From: an uncultured Pseudomonadales bacterium | GTDB lineage: Bacteria; Pseudomonadota; Gammaproteobacteria; Pseudomonadales; Cellvibrionaceae | Assembly: GCA_947488935.1 (NCBI GenBank) | Contig: CANLBN010000005.1 | Coordinates: 206,675 to 270,674 of the forward strand | DNA length: 64,000 nucleotides | Reading direction: 5' to 3' | Shown: piece by piece, positions 1-8,654 of the stretch | How positions within the stretch are numbered: position 1 is the stretch's first letter | Layout: each line of letters opens with the position of its first letter | The notes under the pieces: generated by a model | What the model saw: the letters and a program-made list of their open reading frames with translations, nothing else | Told to the model about the DNA's origin: nothing | Database searches by the model: none | Position numbers and translations under genes: made by a program

Positions 1-1968
1 CTTTTCTACAGCGGTGGTAATTTTCGCTACCATCGCATCTACTTCTGTAACTGAAGCACTAATGTTATCTAGTAATTGTCCTGCTTCCACAGATTTCTCA
101 ACACTCATTTCGCTGTTCTTTTGACTGCGTTCCATGCTTTCTACAGCACTGGCGGAACCTGCTTGTAGGCGTTCGATCATGGTCTGAATTTCAGCGGTGC
201 TATCTTGTGTTCGTGCAGCTAATGTTCTTACTTCATCTGCGACAACAGCAAAGCCTCTGCCTTGTTCTCCTGCGCGTGCAGCTTCGATGGCAGCATTGAG
301 TGCCAGAAGGTTGGTTTGTTCGGCAATACCTTTAATAACCGTGAGTACAGAACCAATACTATCTGCATCGTTATTTAACTCCTGAACGGCTTTAGCACTA
401 TTTTCGATATCCGTTGCTAATACTCGAATGGCCGCTACAGATTCGTCTACCACTGCTTTGGCTTGCTGTCCTTCTTTGTTGGCACTAGAGGTTGAGTTAA
501 ATACATTTTGTATATTGCTATTAATAGCTTGCGCATTTTGTGATAGGTCAACAACTGCCTTGGCGGTAGAGTCTGTCTCGACACCTTGTGATTTAACATT
601 GTCGTATACAGACGTCATTAACTTGTCCATGGAGGTAACAGACGAACCCATTTTGTTGCTGGCAGCGGTAATGTTTTGAATAATCGTTTGAATTTTTTCA
701 ACAAACATATTAAAGCCACGAGCTAAATCGCCAACTTCACTACGATCACTATCGTCGACACGCTGAGTTAAGTCACCTTCACCTTGTGCAATGTCTTTGA
801 GTCGAGCAGACAATTCTTTTAGGGGGTTTATTAGCCATTTGATAAAGAGAAGTATCATTGCTATCGCTATAACAATAGCAATGGCAGTGATAGCTACTTG
901 TTTTTTAATGGCCGCAGCCACAGACTTTGCTGCGGCTTCGTCGGCACTATCCATGTATATATCCGATGCTTCTGCAACTTTCTCTAAAGCTAGATCGGCA
1001 TTGTCGACATCTTTTTCTAATTCTTCGGTATAAGTATCTGCTGCGTACTCCATTTCTAATTGATCACGGTAGGAGTCAAATAGCTGTTCGTCGGCGTTGG
1101 CTAGTTGAATCCATACGCTAAAAGCAGATATTAAGTTTTTAGCATCGTCTTTGTCTTCCTGCGTTTCGGCGAGGTCAGTCAACACCTTAAAAAATGGACC
1201 CGATGATTCGACGAGTTGATCAAAATTTTCTTTAATAGGTGGAAGTTTTTCGGGGTCTTCTTCTGCAAGGTATTCGCCCGATGTATCTTGCATTTCGATG
1301 ATTAACCGTTGCAGTTTAAGAGCCGCTTCAACAACGGGGTAGTCTTTTTCAAATAGCTCTCCCAAAATATCGTTAATCGATTCTGCAGAGCCAAAGCGAG
1401 CAATAATTGCATCACCTTCGTCCTCGGCTTTTTGCATTTCTTCCTCGTTCTCAATAGCGAATTCCTCTAACATTATGATGAGTTCAGCGCCTCTTTTGTC
1501 GAACTCATCTAATAATGATTTTGCTTTTTCTTCCTCTAGTAATTCATTAAAGTGTGCATCGATCATTAGCTGGCTATGTGTTTCAAATTCGCTATGCTCC
1601 ACTGTTGCTTGATTAATTAGTGCTAGATACTCGTCGTTATCTACTACCTCTATTAACGCTTTATGAGTTGATTTAAAAGATGCCGATAAGGCTTCTAACT
1701 CTTCGGCTAAGATTTTTACCTCTTCCATGTCTTCACTGGCGAGGATTTCGTTTGCTACTTTTGCTGATTCCCATAGCCCAGCAATTAGGTCATCGGTTTC
1801 TTCAATGATTGGGCCTGCTCTATCGGTGATAGTATTAAGTTGCTGCTCTAATGAAAAAACCGAAAGCATTCCGCCAATGGACGACAAAACAATTAATAAG
1901 GTCATTAAGCTAAGGCCAATAATTAGCTTTGATTTGATGGTGGAAAAGATAGTTACCATAGTACTCAT
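1..1968 (-). CDS. Methyl-accepting chemotaxis protein, 3' end outside window
   Basis: Transmembrane chemoreceptor that signals to CheA/CheW. Reading the minus strand from ATG at 1968 gives 656 codons without a stop up to the window edge. An N-terminal membrane helix is followed by a long, acidic, helical periplasmic domain of about 300 residues, a second membrane helix ([18 protein letters not shown]), a HAMP linker ([20 protein letters not shown]) and the signalling coiled coil. The hairpin tip [19 protein letters not shown] is the MCP signature. The last few dozen residues lie outside the window. The ligand is not deducible, though the all-helical sensor resembles helical-bundle type receptors. 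No chemotaxis genes are adjacent, so this is an orphan receptor. Confidence 0.95.
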   Translation of the reverse strand, partial: MSTMVTIFSTIKSKLIIGLSLMTLLIVLSSIGGMLSVFSLEQQLNTITDRAGPIIEETDDLIAGLWESAKVANEILASEDMEEVKILAEELEALSASFKSTHKALIEVVDNDEYLALINQATVEHSEFETHSQLMIDAHFNELLEEEKAKSLLDEFDKRGAELIIMLEEFAIENEEEMQKAEDEGDAIIARFGSAESINDILGELFEKDYPVVEAALKLQRLIIEMQDTSGEYLAEEDPEKLPPIKENFDQLVESSGPFFKVLTDLAETQEDKDDAKNLISAFSVWIQLANADEQLFDSYRDQLEMEYAADTYTEELEKDVDNADLALEKVAEASDIYMDSADEAAAKSVAAAIKKQVAITAIAIVIAIAMILLFIKWLINPLKELSARLKDIAQGEGDLTQRVDDSDRSEVGDLARGFNMFVEKIQTIIQNITAASNKMGSSVTSMDKLMTSVYDNVKSQGVETDSTAKAVVDLSQNAQAINSNIQNVFNSTSSANKEGQQAKAVVDESVAAIRVLATDIENSAKAVQELNNDADSIGSVLTVIKGIAEQTNLLALNAAIEAARAGEQGRGFAVVADEVRTLAARTQDSTAEIQTMIERLQAGSASAVESMERSQKNSEMSVEKSVEAGQLLDNISASVTEVDAMVAKITTAVEK

Positions 1969-2189
1969 ACCGTTATTGATGATGTATTTGGATATCTCCC
2001 TAAGAAAAGTAATATTCGAATTCTTATTCAATTACATGAATTATAGGCAAGTATTGAGTTTATTCAAAAAAATAGGCAATTAAATATTTTTATAAATATA
2101 TGATCCGTATAGATTTTTTTGCGTATAGGGGGCGGCTATTAGTAGGCGTGTTGCTAAATATTTAGCTTGTGTGTTTATTTAAATAAAGG

Positions 2190-2873
2190 TTAATTATTTA
2201 ATTTATGGCTAAAAAAGGAGATGGTTAGCCAAGTAAGAATTACAAGCCAAACGACTAAACTAAATATGCCTTGTGTTAAATTCATTGGCCAAGCTGTAGT
2301 TGCAGAAACAATTAGCCAAGCTGTAGGTATTATGCAGAGTGCCATTTTTAAAAAAAATGGCCTGACCGATAGTAAGATAAAAGCGATAGTTATTAATGCT
2401 AGGCTGTCGGGGCCTGTCCCTATTATGTCTAAAGACACCCAGTTGCGCCCTTCGATTAACCCAGCGAGTGGTATCAGTAAAAAGCCCGAGATCAATAAAC
2501 AATAAGCGGGTAGTGTGGATAAAAATACAGGTCGAGTTAAATGCTGTATCGAAAATGATTGCCTAAAAAATATAAATAACAGCAATAATATGCAGGCTTG
2601 CACCATAAAGGCCCAGCCGTAATAACTTCCAACCCAACTAAGTTGCTTGTACTCGCCTAAGAAAAACACATTAGCGCAAGTAAACCATAAAGCTATAAGA
2701 CCAAAAGTGCATAGAGGGAGTCGCTTTTTTTTGCCTTTGAGAAGTGTAAGTAATAGCAATAAAGCCCACGCAAAACCGACAATCGGTAACGGCCAATAGT
2801 GGGTGTTTATGGTTTCGTATAAACCAAACCAGCCATCGACTGTAAAAATTACTAAGTCTTCTAAGCTATACAT
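2190..2873 (-). CDS. DUF6064-like integral membrane protein
   Basis: A 227-residue polytopic membrane protein with about six hydrophobic segments and short loops. The aromatic-rich start (VDGWFGLYETINTHYWPLPI) and helix spacing resemble the DUF6064 family, whose function is unknown. It starts 9 bp after the stop of the upstream aldo/keto reductase on the same strand, so the two are probably co-transcribed. No catalytic motif is visible. The family assignment is from memory and moderate; the membrane topology is clear. Confidence 0.6.
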   Translation of the reverse strand: MYSLEDLVIFTVDGWFGLYETINTHYWPLPIVGFAWALLLLLTLLKGKKKRLPLCTFGLIALWFTCANVFFLGEYKQLSWVGSYYGWAFMVQACILLLLFIFFRQSFSIQHLTRPVFLSTLPAYCLLISGFLLIPLAGLIEGRNWVSLDIIGTGPDSLALITIAFILLSVRPFFLKMALCIIPTAWLIVSATTAWPMNLTQGIFSLVVWLVILTWLTISFFSHKLNN

Positions 2874-2882
2874 TATCTTAGT

Positions 2883-3848
2883 CTACAAGCTTTGCATGTA
2901 GCTAATCATCTGTTGGCGCATTTTAGTATCGGGTATCGGGCCTAGGCGTGCTGCCATATTTTGTAGCATGTGTTCAACGCTTGTCGTTGCGGGTATCGCA
3001 CAAGTAACGGCATCATGCGATACAACAAACTTAAGAAAAAACTGCGCCCAATTCTCACAGTTAATTTCCTTTGCCCAAGAGGGTAATGGTTTGTTGCTAA
3101 CACGGTTGAACAGCGAGCCGCCACGAAACGGCCTATTAGCAATGATTGCAATACCGCGCTCTTTTGCTAAAGGCAATAGGCGTGACTCAACTTCTCTGTT
3201 GCTAATGTTGTAAGTCAGCTGTACAAAATCAATAGCCTCATTTTTCATGATTTGCTCTAGGTCTTTATGCCTGCGCCCATGAGAGGTAGTAATACCTACA
3301 TAATTTAGTTTCCCATCCGCTTTCATTGCTTGTAAATAAGGTAGGTGCTTTTGCCAGCCTGCTAGATTATGTATTTGAAAGAGATCAAACCGGTTGAGCC
3401 GCCATAGCTTGTGGGAGTTTGTAATTTGTTGAATGCCTTCTTTACTCGACGAGGTCCATACCTTTGTCGCTGAAAAGTTAGTTTGAGGAAAATTTAGCCT
3501 CTGCAAGCAATCCCCTATCACAGCCTCCGATGAGCCATACATGGGTGATGAATCTATCATGCCTCCACCTTGCTCAAAAAAAGCCTTGAGGACGGCGCAA
3601 CGCTTTTCTCGCAATCTTTGGTTGTTGCCCACATTAAAGGTTTGCCAAGTACCCATGCCAATAACCGGTATGGCTTGCTTGGAGGAGGGGATTAGCCTAG
3701 TTGGTGCTGCATTCACTATATTAGTGGCCAAAGAGCCAGAATTGAGGGGTAGAGCACCAAAGGTAGATGGTGCTTGAGACATGGCCAGGAGCGTTGCTCC
3801 TAATTTAATAAAGTGCCGTTTTTGATCATCTATTGATGTGTTAGTCAT
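2883..3848 (-). CDS. Aldo/keto reductase with N-terminal export-like leader
   Basis: NAD(P)H-dependent oxidoreductase of the aldo/keto reductase TIM-barrel superfamily. Visible family features are VIGMGTWQTF near the first strand, the MIDSSPMYGSSE segment carrying the catalytic Asp/Tyr region, FDLFQIHN and YVGITTSHGRR. The start at 3848 is preferred over the upstream GTG at 3857 because a GGAG lies about 8 bases before it. The first about 40 residues contain KRHFIKLGATLLAMS, which resembles a Tat signal with KR instead of RR, followed by an Ala-rich stretch; export is therefore possible but not certain. Forms an apparent operon with the downstream membrane protein. Substrate unknown. Confidence 0.8.
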   Translation of the reverse strand: MTNTSIDDQKRHFIKLGATLLAMSQAPSTFGALPLNSGSLATNIVNAAPTRLIPSSKQAIPVIGMGTWQTFNVGNNQRLREKRCAVLKAFFEQGGGMIDSSPMYGSSEAVIGDCLQRLNFPQTNFSATKVWTSSSKEGIQQITNSHKLWRLNRFDLFQIHNLAGWQKHLPYLQAMKADGKLNYVGITTSHGRRHKDLEQIMKNEAIDFVQLTYNISNREVESRLLPLAKERGIAIIANRPFRGGSLFNRVSNKPLPSWAKEINCENWAQFFLKFVVSHDAVTCAIPATTSVEHMLQNMAARLGPIPDTKMRQQMISYMQSL

Positions 3849-3988
3849 TTTATTCACTCCATCCTATCTATAAAGAGACACTATTAGGCACTGAAAGATC
3901 TAATGGACTTAAACGATATATTTTAAATTCATTAAATGGGTGTAATAATCAGATTAATAACAATTATAAACTGAATAAAGGATTAAGT

Positions 3989-4705
3989 TTGTACACAGAG
4001 CATATTCTAGGGCTAATTTCTTTTGCAACCTCTGCACTGGCTGGAATCATAGGCTTTGGTGGGGGGATGTTACTTATTGCTGTGCTTCCGCTTTTTTTAA
4101 ATGCTGGATTGATTATCCCTATTCATGGTATCACACAGCTAGCTAGCAATTCTTCGCGTATGGTGTTTTCTCTAGCTCATGTAAAATGGGCCTTATTGCC
4201 TAAATTTTTGGTGGGCTCCCTCATTGGCATATTTTTATTTGGCTTACTTTTGTCGAGCATACCGACAGATTATGTCCCTATTGCTATCGGCTTGTATATT
4301 CTCCTTAACCTTTGGAGCTCGCCTTTTAAAAATTGGATAAAAAAATATGAAAACTATTATCTTATTGGCCTGTTACAAACAGGCTTAGGGTTAATTGTTG
4401 GTGCAACAGGCCCACTATCGTTAACGGTGCTAGCTAAACAATTACAATCAAAAGATGAGATTATCGCAACCAGCTCGTTATTTATGACAATTAGCCACTT
4501 AGCTAAAATACCTGTATTCACAGCAATAGGTATACCTCTATTTGAGCATGTGAATATCCTATTGTTTATGATTGCAGGTTCTATTCTTGGCTCTTTTGTT
4601 GGCACCAGATTGCGCATGGCTGTCAATAATGACTTACTTATTGTAGCGATTAAGGTGCTACTAACTGTTATGGCTACTCGAATGATTGTTGCTGTATTCT
4701 TGTAG
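3989..4705 (+). CDS. TauE/SafE-family sulfite exporter-like permease
   Basis: A 238-residue membrane protein with about eight hydrophobic helices in two halves. Each half begins with a Gly-rich turn (GIIGFGGGMLLIAVLP and LGLIVGATGPLSLTVLA), the internal repeat typical of TauE/SafE (DUF81) anion transporters. Translation appears to start at a TTG at 3989, with AAAGGATT as ribosome site about 7 bases upstream. Family members move sulfite, sulfoacetate or other organosulfur anions, but nothing here specifies the substrate. It is divergent from the aldo/keto reductase and has no obvious operon partner. Confidence 0.8.
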   Translation: MYTEHILGLISFATSALAGIIGFGGGMLLIAVLPLFLNAGLIIPIHGITQLASNSSRMVFSLAHVKWALLPKFLVGSLIGIFLFGLLLSSIPTDYVPIAIGLYILLNLWSSPFKNWIKKYENYYLIGLLQTGLGLIVGATGPLSLTVLAKQLQSKDEIIATSSLFMTISHLAKIPVFTAIGIPLFEHVNILLFMIAGSILGSFVGTRLRMAVNNDLLIVAIKVLLTVMATRMIVAVFL

Positions 4706-4825
4706 AACTTTAAGCCTCCTTTAAAAAAAATAAAAACATGTCAAGGACTTCTTTTTTATTTCATTGCTTGAAAAGCCCAGTGTGTATGCGTGAAGCTTGC
4801 AAAATGCTGCTTGGTGTTTTTTTAG

Positions 4826-5532
4826 GCTGTCCCAGATAATGGCCATCTTTCCTCTAAAAGTGGCATGAGAAAGAGTAAGCTTAGTCAAGCAAAACAACAC
4901 AAGCTCATTGAGCATTTTGTTGCTGGAACGACAACCCGTTGTGTTGCTGATTTGATCGATGTTAACCGTAAAACTGCTGCACACTATTACTACCGGCTAC
5001 GCGCAATTATTGCGGATCAACTAGAAAAAGAATCCTCTAGATTATTCTCTAATGAAATAATCCTAAAAGAGAGCTATTTTGGTAGCCATGCCAGAAAAAA
5101 TAGGGGTAGATTCAAAACAGAAAAAATCCTTATCTCTCTTATTTTAAAAGAAAATAAAACGCTTTACATAAAAATTATTGCTGATGCTATACCAGAAGCC
5201 TTGCAGTCTATTGTCGATTCAAAAAGAAAAATCAGTAGGGATTTAAATGAAGGTGATTGGCATGAATATAATGTGTTTGATGTGTCAAGCTATGAGTGCT
5301 ATCCAGTCACTTTTCCACTTCTGTTAAAAGATAAAAAAAACAATAAGAAAATAGCAAATTTTTGGTGCAAGTCTAAGAGGCACCTAAGAAAATTCAATGG
5401 TATTCCCAGAGATCGCTTCGAGTTATTTTTTAAAGAGTGCGAGTGGCGTTTTAATAATCCAACACCAAAAAGCCAATTTATTCAATTAAAACAATGGATT
5501 AAGCAAGAGGCTGGTTGATTATCTGGGACAGC
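4826..5532 (+). mobile_element. IS1595-family (IS1016-like) insertion sequence
   Basis: A compact element of about 707 bp with perfect 15-bp terminal inverted repeats: gctgtcccagataat at 4826-4840 and its exact reverse complement at 5518-5532. The right repeat begins just inside the end of the transposase gene. IS1595-family elements usually make 8-bp target duplications. Here the flanks (ttttttag on the left, tacttaag on the right) match at only 5 of 8 positions, so the duplication has decayed or the flanks were rearranged. The element sits 158 bp upstream of the first gene of the toxin-like island. Confidence 0.85.
4865..5518 (+). CDS. IS1595-family transposase with substituted catalytic triad
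   Basis: A 217-residue protein aligning by eye along its full length with IS1016-type transposases: N-terminal helix-turn-helix (RKSKLSQAKQHKLIEHFVAG), then ESYFGS, WHEYNVFDVS, FWCKSKRHLRKFNGIP and the C-terminal CEWRFNNPTPKSQ. In active relatives these motifs read ADESYFGG, YSDCWKGYN and NGIENFW. Here the first Asp is Lys68, the second Asp position is Gly130 and the Glu is Ala164. The frame is nevertheless open throughout. By inference the protein should not catalyse transposition; it may be a decaying or DNA-binding-only derivative. Confidence 0.85.
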   Translation: MRKSKLSQAKQHKLIEHFVAGTTTRCVADLIDVNRKTAAHYYYRLRAIIADQLEKESSRLFSNEIILKESYFGSHARKNRGRFKTEKILISLILKENKTLYIKIIADAIPEALQSIVDSKRKISRDLNEGDWHEYNVFDVSSYECYPVTFPLLLKDKKNNKKIANFWCKSKRHLRKFNGIPRDRFELFFKECEWRFNNPTPKSQFIQLKQWIKQEAG

Positions 5533-5690
5533 TACTTAAGTGTTTAAATCTCATTGTAAATTCTTCTCCAATTAATTTTAATAGCTCTCAAGGCTGCTGA
5601 GTCATTTGATTAAGCTGCCTTCTGCAACGAATGATTGTACAAAAATATATATGCCCCACAGGATATTAGTTTTAATAAAAAGGAGTCCAA

Positions 5691-6260
5691 ATGATTTATT
5701 TATATTACCCTTTTGATGACGGCACCGGTCTGGATATTCTATATGACCTCGTAAGAGGTGTTGGCAATAGGATGTCGCCAGATTCGCCTAGCTCACCTGA
5801 AATTGGAGAATTGTTTTGTGATAACGGTACCACCCCGAATGGATTGTGGGATGTTACTGATGGTGATGAACTTTATATTATTGGTCATTCCTATAAAGGT
5901 TTTAAAGTCATTGCTGATCATAATAAAAAAACCATTGACCAAACCGAAATAGTCAACCGACTGGAGCGCTGCGGCCTTAAAAAGAGCGCTAATTGCCGAA
6001 TCATTCTCTATGCTTGTTACTCTTCTCGTACTCTAAACGACCGATCAGGCGTGGCAGGCTTTGTTGCAAGCTCTTTAAAAACAAAAGGGTTCTCCTGTTT
6101 CAATAATGTTTTTGGTTTTAGAAGAGAGGTTGGGATGAAAGCCAAAAAAGATGTTAACGGCCAATATACTCTCATAGTTAAGTCTGATGGAGAATATATA
6201 CCCATTAGTACGATGGAAGATTGGGTTGTTGAAAAAGTTAGGCCACATATAGATACATGA
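5691..6260 (+). CDS. Caspase-fold (clan CD) cysteine-peptidase-like protein
   Basis: A 189-residue cytoplasmic protein with no signal peptide. Two hydrophobic strands end in the residues expected of a clan CD His/Cys dyad: DELYIIGHS (His66) and CRIILYACYSSR (Cys109). The His is followed by a loop and a TEIVNRLERCGL helix, as in caspase-like, C80-like and related peptidases. Length and motif order fit a single caspase-fold domain without partner domains. It is the first gene of an eleven-gene run with a strong ribosome site (AAAAAGGAG). Family recognition is by motif only, and it could be an inactive or non-proteolytic member. Proposed role: an effector or processing enzyme of the island. Confidence 0.55.
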   Translation: MIYLYYPFDDGTGLDILYDLVRGVGNRMSPDSPSSPEIGELFCDNGTTPNGLWDVTDGDELYIIGHSYKGFKVIADHNKKTIDQTEIVNRLERCGLKKSANCRIILYACYSSRTLNDRSGVAGFVASSLKTKGFSCFNNVFGFRREVGMKAKKDVNGQYTLIVKSDGEYIPISTMEDWVVEKVRPHIDT

Positions 6261-6326
6261 AAATTATGCTGTAGAGAATTTTCGTCGTTTAAATTACGTT
6301 TAATAAATATAGCAAAGGATTCTGTT

Positions 6327-6884
6327 ATGCCAATCCAAGTCACAAGAAATCAAGTAGTTGCCTCAATCAATAAGGTCTTAGAAACACTCCATGCGAAACA
6401 GCAAGGTGATGATTCTGTTGCCGTGTTAGTGCCCGACCTAGATGCATATGTTGCATCTAACCCTGAATTCTCTTGCAACCATTTTGCACCGGATCTCTTA
6501 AAGGAAGTTTGTGAGATTGTCTCTCAAGATGTAGGTGATTTAAATTCTAATACATATAAGCCAGGTGATGTATTGCCGGGTGAATTTGAAGATGGAAGTT
6601 TTATCAATATATCGATAGAAGCAACAGAGAACTTATCTTTTCTAAATCACAATTTTAATATCTGGGTATCAGGGCAGAGTGCTTACTTGATACAGGTATA
6701 TATAAATCACAGTGTGCCTATTGTTAAACAATTCAGTCAGCAAGAATTTATCGAGTTGTGGAATGACCTTTCTAACAATAATAACTGGGTCGATGCGTAT
6801 GGAATTATTTTTGGCGTTGATCCGGTAGATATAAATGCCGATGACATATTTATGTCAGAGCAAAGAGTGACGATAGTAGCTTAA
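6327..6884 (+). CDS. Hypothetical island protein, 185 residues
   Basis: Not recognised. An acidic soluble protein with no signal peptide or membrane helix. It begins with a helical segment (RNQVVASINKVLETLHAKQ) and continues with mixed strand/helix sequence containing FINISIEATENLSF and YLIQVYINHSVP. There is no Cys/His dyad or nucleotide-binding motif. It lies 66 bp after the caspase-like gene and 57 bp before the holin-like gene on the same strand. By position it could be a substrate, chaperone or immunity partner of the caspase-like protein, but nothing in the sequence shows this. Confidence 0.6.
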   Translation: MPIQVTRNQVVASINKVLETLHAKQQGDDSVAVLVPDLDAYVASNPEFSCNHFAPDLLKEVCEIVSQDVGDLNSNTYKPGDVLPGEFEDGSFINISIEATENLSFLNHNFNIWVSGQSAYLIQVYINHSVPIVKQFSQQEFIELWNDLSNNNNWVDAYGIIFGVDPVDINADDIFMSEQRVTIVA

Positions 6885-6941
6885 TTTTTCCACGATTAAT
6901 GATGTTTCCATTTCTTAATAGCAACATATAGGTACTAAACG

Positions 6942-7454
6942 ATGAAAGGTAAAGGTTCTGTTATTCAACATATAGCGCCAACGCTAGCATCGGCATTAAA
7001 TGGCCCTTTTGTCGGAGTAGCAAATAAGTTTGTAATCGATAATCTCCTCGAAAAAGGAGGGGATGAAAATAAAAAGTGTGAAGAAATTATCGAGGACTTG
7101 TTAAGAGATACAGGTGATTTGCAAAAAATAAAAGAGGTTGAAAAAGATTTTAAAGAAGAAATGAATTTATTGAAAATTGATGTCTTCGCGCTGGAGCAAA
7201 ATCAAGCTATAAAAGATAAGGCGTTTTCAAGAGCCAGCAATAAGCCACATATTATTATCAGTATTCTTTTTCTGTCTGTGTATTTCTTAATGCTAGTTGC
7301 ATTGTTCGTGGTAGAGACAAGCGACACGCTCAATATGCAGCAAGGTGAGAATTCATTAATGGATGAGATTCAAATATTTTTTGGTGTGCTGACTGCTGGT
7401 GTTGGCCAAGTACTAAGTTTTTGGTTTGGTGGTTTTTTTAATAAAAGTGCCTAG
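6942..7454 (+). CDS. Holin-like membrane protein with N-terminal coiled coil
   Basis: A 170-residue protein. The N-terminal two thirds is charged and helical (EIIEDLLRDTGDLQKIKEVE). Two hydrophobic helices follow, at about residues 98-120 (HIIISILFLSVYFLMLVALF) and 141-163 (FFGVLTAGVGQVLSFWFGGF). The last helix, ending in FWFGG shortly before the stop, resembles the C-terminus of the 3TM holins associated with phages and gene-transfer agents. A role in making an inner-membrane lesion or anchoring partner proteins is inference. It sits between an unknown protein and a lipoprotein in the island operon. Confidence 0.5.
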   Translation: MKGKGSVIQHIAPTLASALNGPFVGVANKFVIDNLLEKGGDENKKCEEIIEDLLRDTGDLQKIKEVEKDFKEEMNLLKIDVFALEQNQAIKDKAFSRASNKPHIIISILFLSVYFLMLVALFVVETSDTLNMQQGENSLMDEIQIFFGVLTAGVGQVLSFWFGGFFNKSA

Positions 7455-7559
7455 TAATTTAATTTTTAAGCGGCTGTAAATAGCATACGCCTGGCGGCTA
7501 TGTGTGAGTTATTTTATATAAATAGTTATCTTTCATATGACAACAAAGGGAAGTTAGAA

Positions 7560-8288
7560 ATGATTAAAAACTTATCATTAGTATTCTTTACAGTTTTTTT
7601 GGCTGCCTGTGCGCAAGTGCCAAGAGAATCTGTTGAGCTGTCGGCAACCATAGGCCGAGATATAGCAACTACTCATCAGGCGCATGCTCAATTAGCGACA
7701 TTGCTGTTTGCAAGAATGAAGCAAGATGTTAATCGCTTTGTCGATAATACCTACGCGCCTTATCAAATAAGTATCGCCATGAATCGCCAGAAAGAACTTG
7801 CAGACAGCAATGAGGAAGAAGATAACAATAAATCTTTACTGTTAGCTATTAATGCTGCCTTTGAAACTGGAGCTCCAGAGCAGCTTCAAAGTGATGTGCT
7901 AAAGGGCATGCAATTACTTGTTAACAAAATAAGGAGTGATGTAGAGGAGGTGCGTGCAGAGCTTTTGGAGCCGATCAATGAGCAAGAAGCACAAGTTATA
8001 GCCTCGATCAACCGAGCTTATCAACAGCTACACTATGCGAATTCTATTGTTACAGGCCATTTATCTTCCATAGTAAAAGTGCATGATGCTCAGTCCGATT
8101 TGTTAAAAGAAATTGGTGTTGAGAAAAACCTGAGAAAAGATATTGGCGAAAAAATTGCTAATACGTCGGCCAGAATTACAACAATTGTCGATGCTGCTGC
8201 ATCCATTAATGGTGGCATTGATAAAGCAGAAATAGCAGCAGCTTCATTGCAGCGTGCCGTTGAAAACCTAAATAACTCAATTAAATAA
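7560..8288 (+). CDS. Coiled-coil lipoprotein
   Basis: A 242-residue protein with a lipoprotein signal ending in LAAC (Cys17) followed by Ala-Gln, which predicts outer-membrane sorting. The start at 7560 is chosen because AAAGGGAAG lies upstream and the signal peptide begins there; an in-frame ATG at 7500 would add a poor N-terminus. The mature part is almost wholly helical, with long amphipathic stretches (LLVNKIRSDVEEVRAELLEP) and an Ala-rich C-terminus. No catalytic motif is present. Together with the next two coiled-coil genes it may form an envelope assembly; that is inference. Confidence 0.65.
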   Translation: MIKNLSLVFFTVFLAACAQVPRESVELSATIGRDIATTHQAHAQLATLLFARMKQDVNRFVDNTYAPYQISIAMNRQKELADSNEEEDNNKSLLLAINAAFETGAPEQLQSDVLKGMQLLVNKIRSDVEEVRAELLEPINEQEAQVIASINRAYQQLHYANSIVTGHLSSIVKVHDAQSDLLKEIGVEKNLRKDIGEKIANTSARITTIVDAAASINGGIDKAEIAAASLQRAVENLNNSIK

Positions 8289-8300
8289 GGGAAGTAAGTT

Positions 8301-8609
8301 ATGAATAATAAATTTGATTTGGAAGCATTTGAGAAAGACCTTCAGGTGACATTGGAACTTGGGCGCAAGGCATTCACTGGCGCTTATAAAGATGAGTTAA
8401 ACAGCCTCGCAGGTTTATCAAAAGAGGAGATAGATTTGATAACTCCTGGAGTCACCGACCTGCAAAAATATGAGGAGCTAATCACTGTTGTCAAAGCGGC
8501 CTCTAAAGCTAATTTGGATCAAGCGGCCTTAAAAGACCAAATAATAAAATTAGGTGATGTGGCGGTTACTATTGCCAAGCGTGTTCCTAATCTGGCGTCG
8601 ATACTCTAG
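8301..8609 (+). CDS. Small helical hypothetical protein
   Basis: A 102-residue soluble protein, predicted all-helical and acidic, with no signal peptide, Cys or known motif. It begins with FDLEAFEKDLQVTLELGRKAF and ends in LGDVAVTIAKRVPNLASIL. It follows the lipoprotein by 12 bp with a ribosome site (AAGGGAAG), so it is almost certainly co-translated with it. Its size and composition would suit a partner or chaperone for the surrounding coiled-coil proteins, but no function can be read from the sequence. Confidence 0.6.
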   Translation: MNNKFDLEAFEKDLQVTLELGRKAFTGAYKDELNSLAGLSKEEIDLITPGVTDLQKYEELITVVKAASKANLDQAALKDQIIKLGDVAVTIAKRVPNLASIL

Positions 8610-8654
8610 CAGTGCTATCAGTATGAGTGAGTAAATATTAAGGAGAGATTCCAG

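Noticed and set aside
197-1121. Several plus-strand open frames in the first 1.2 kb
   Set aside because: They are antisense shadows of the chemoreceptor gene, whose minus-strand frame has full MCP signatures.
4721-4984. Minus-strand 87-codon frame across the left IS end
   Set aside because: It overlaps the terminal repeat and the transposase start, has no ribosome site and no recognisable content.
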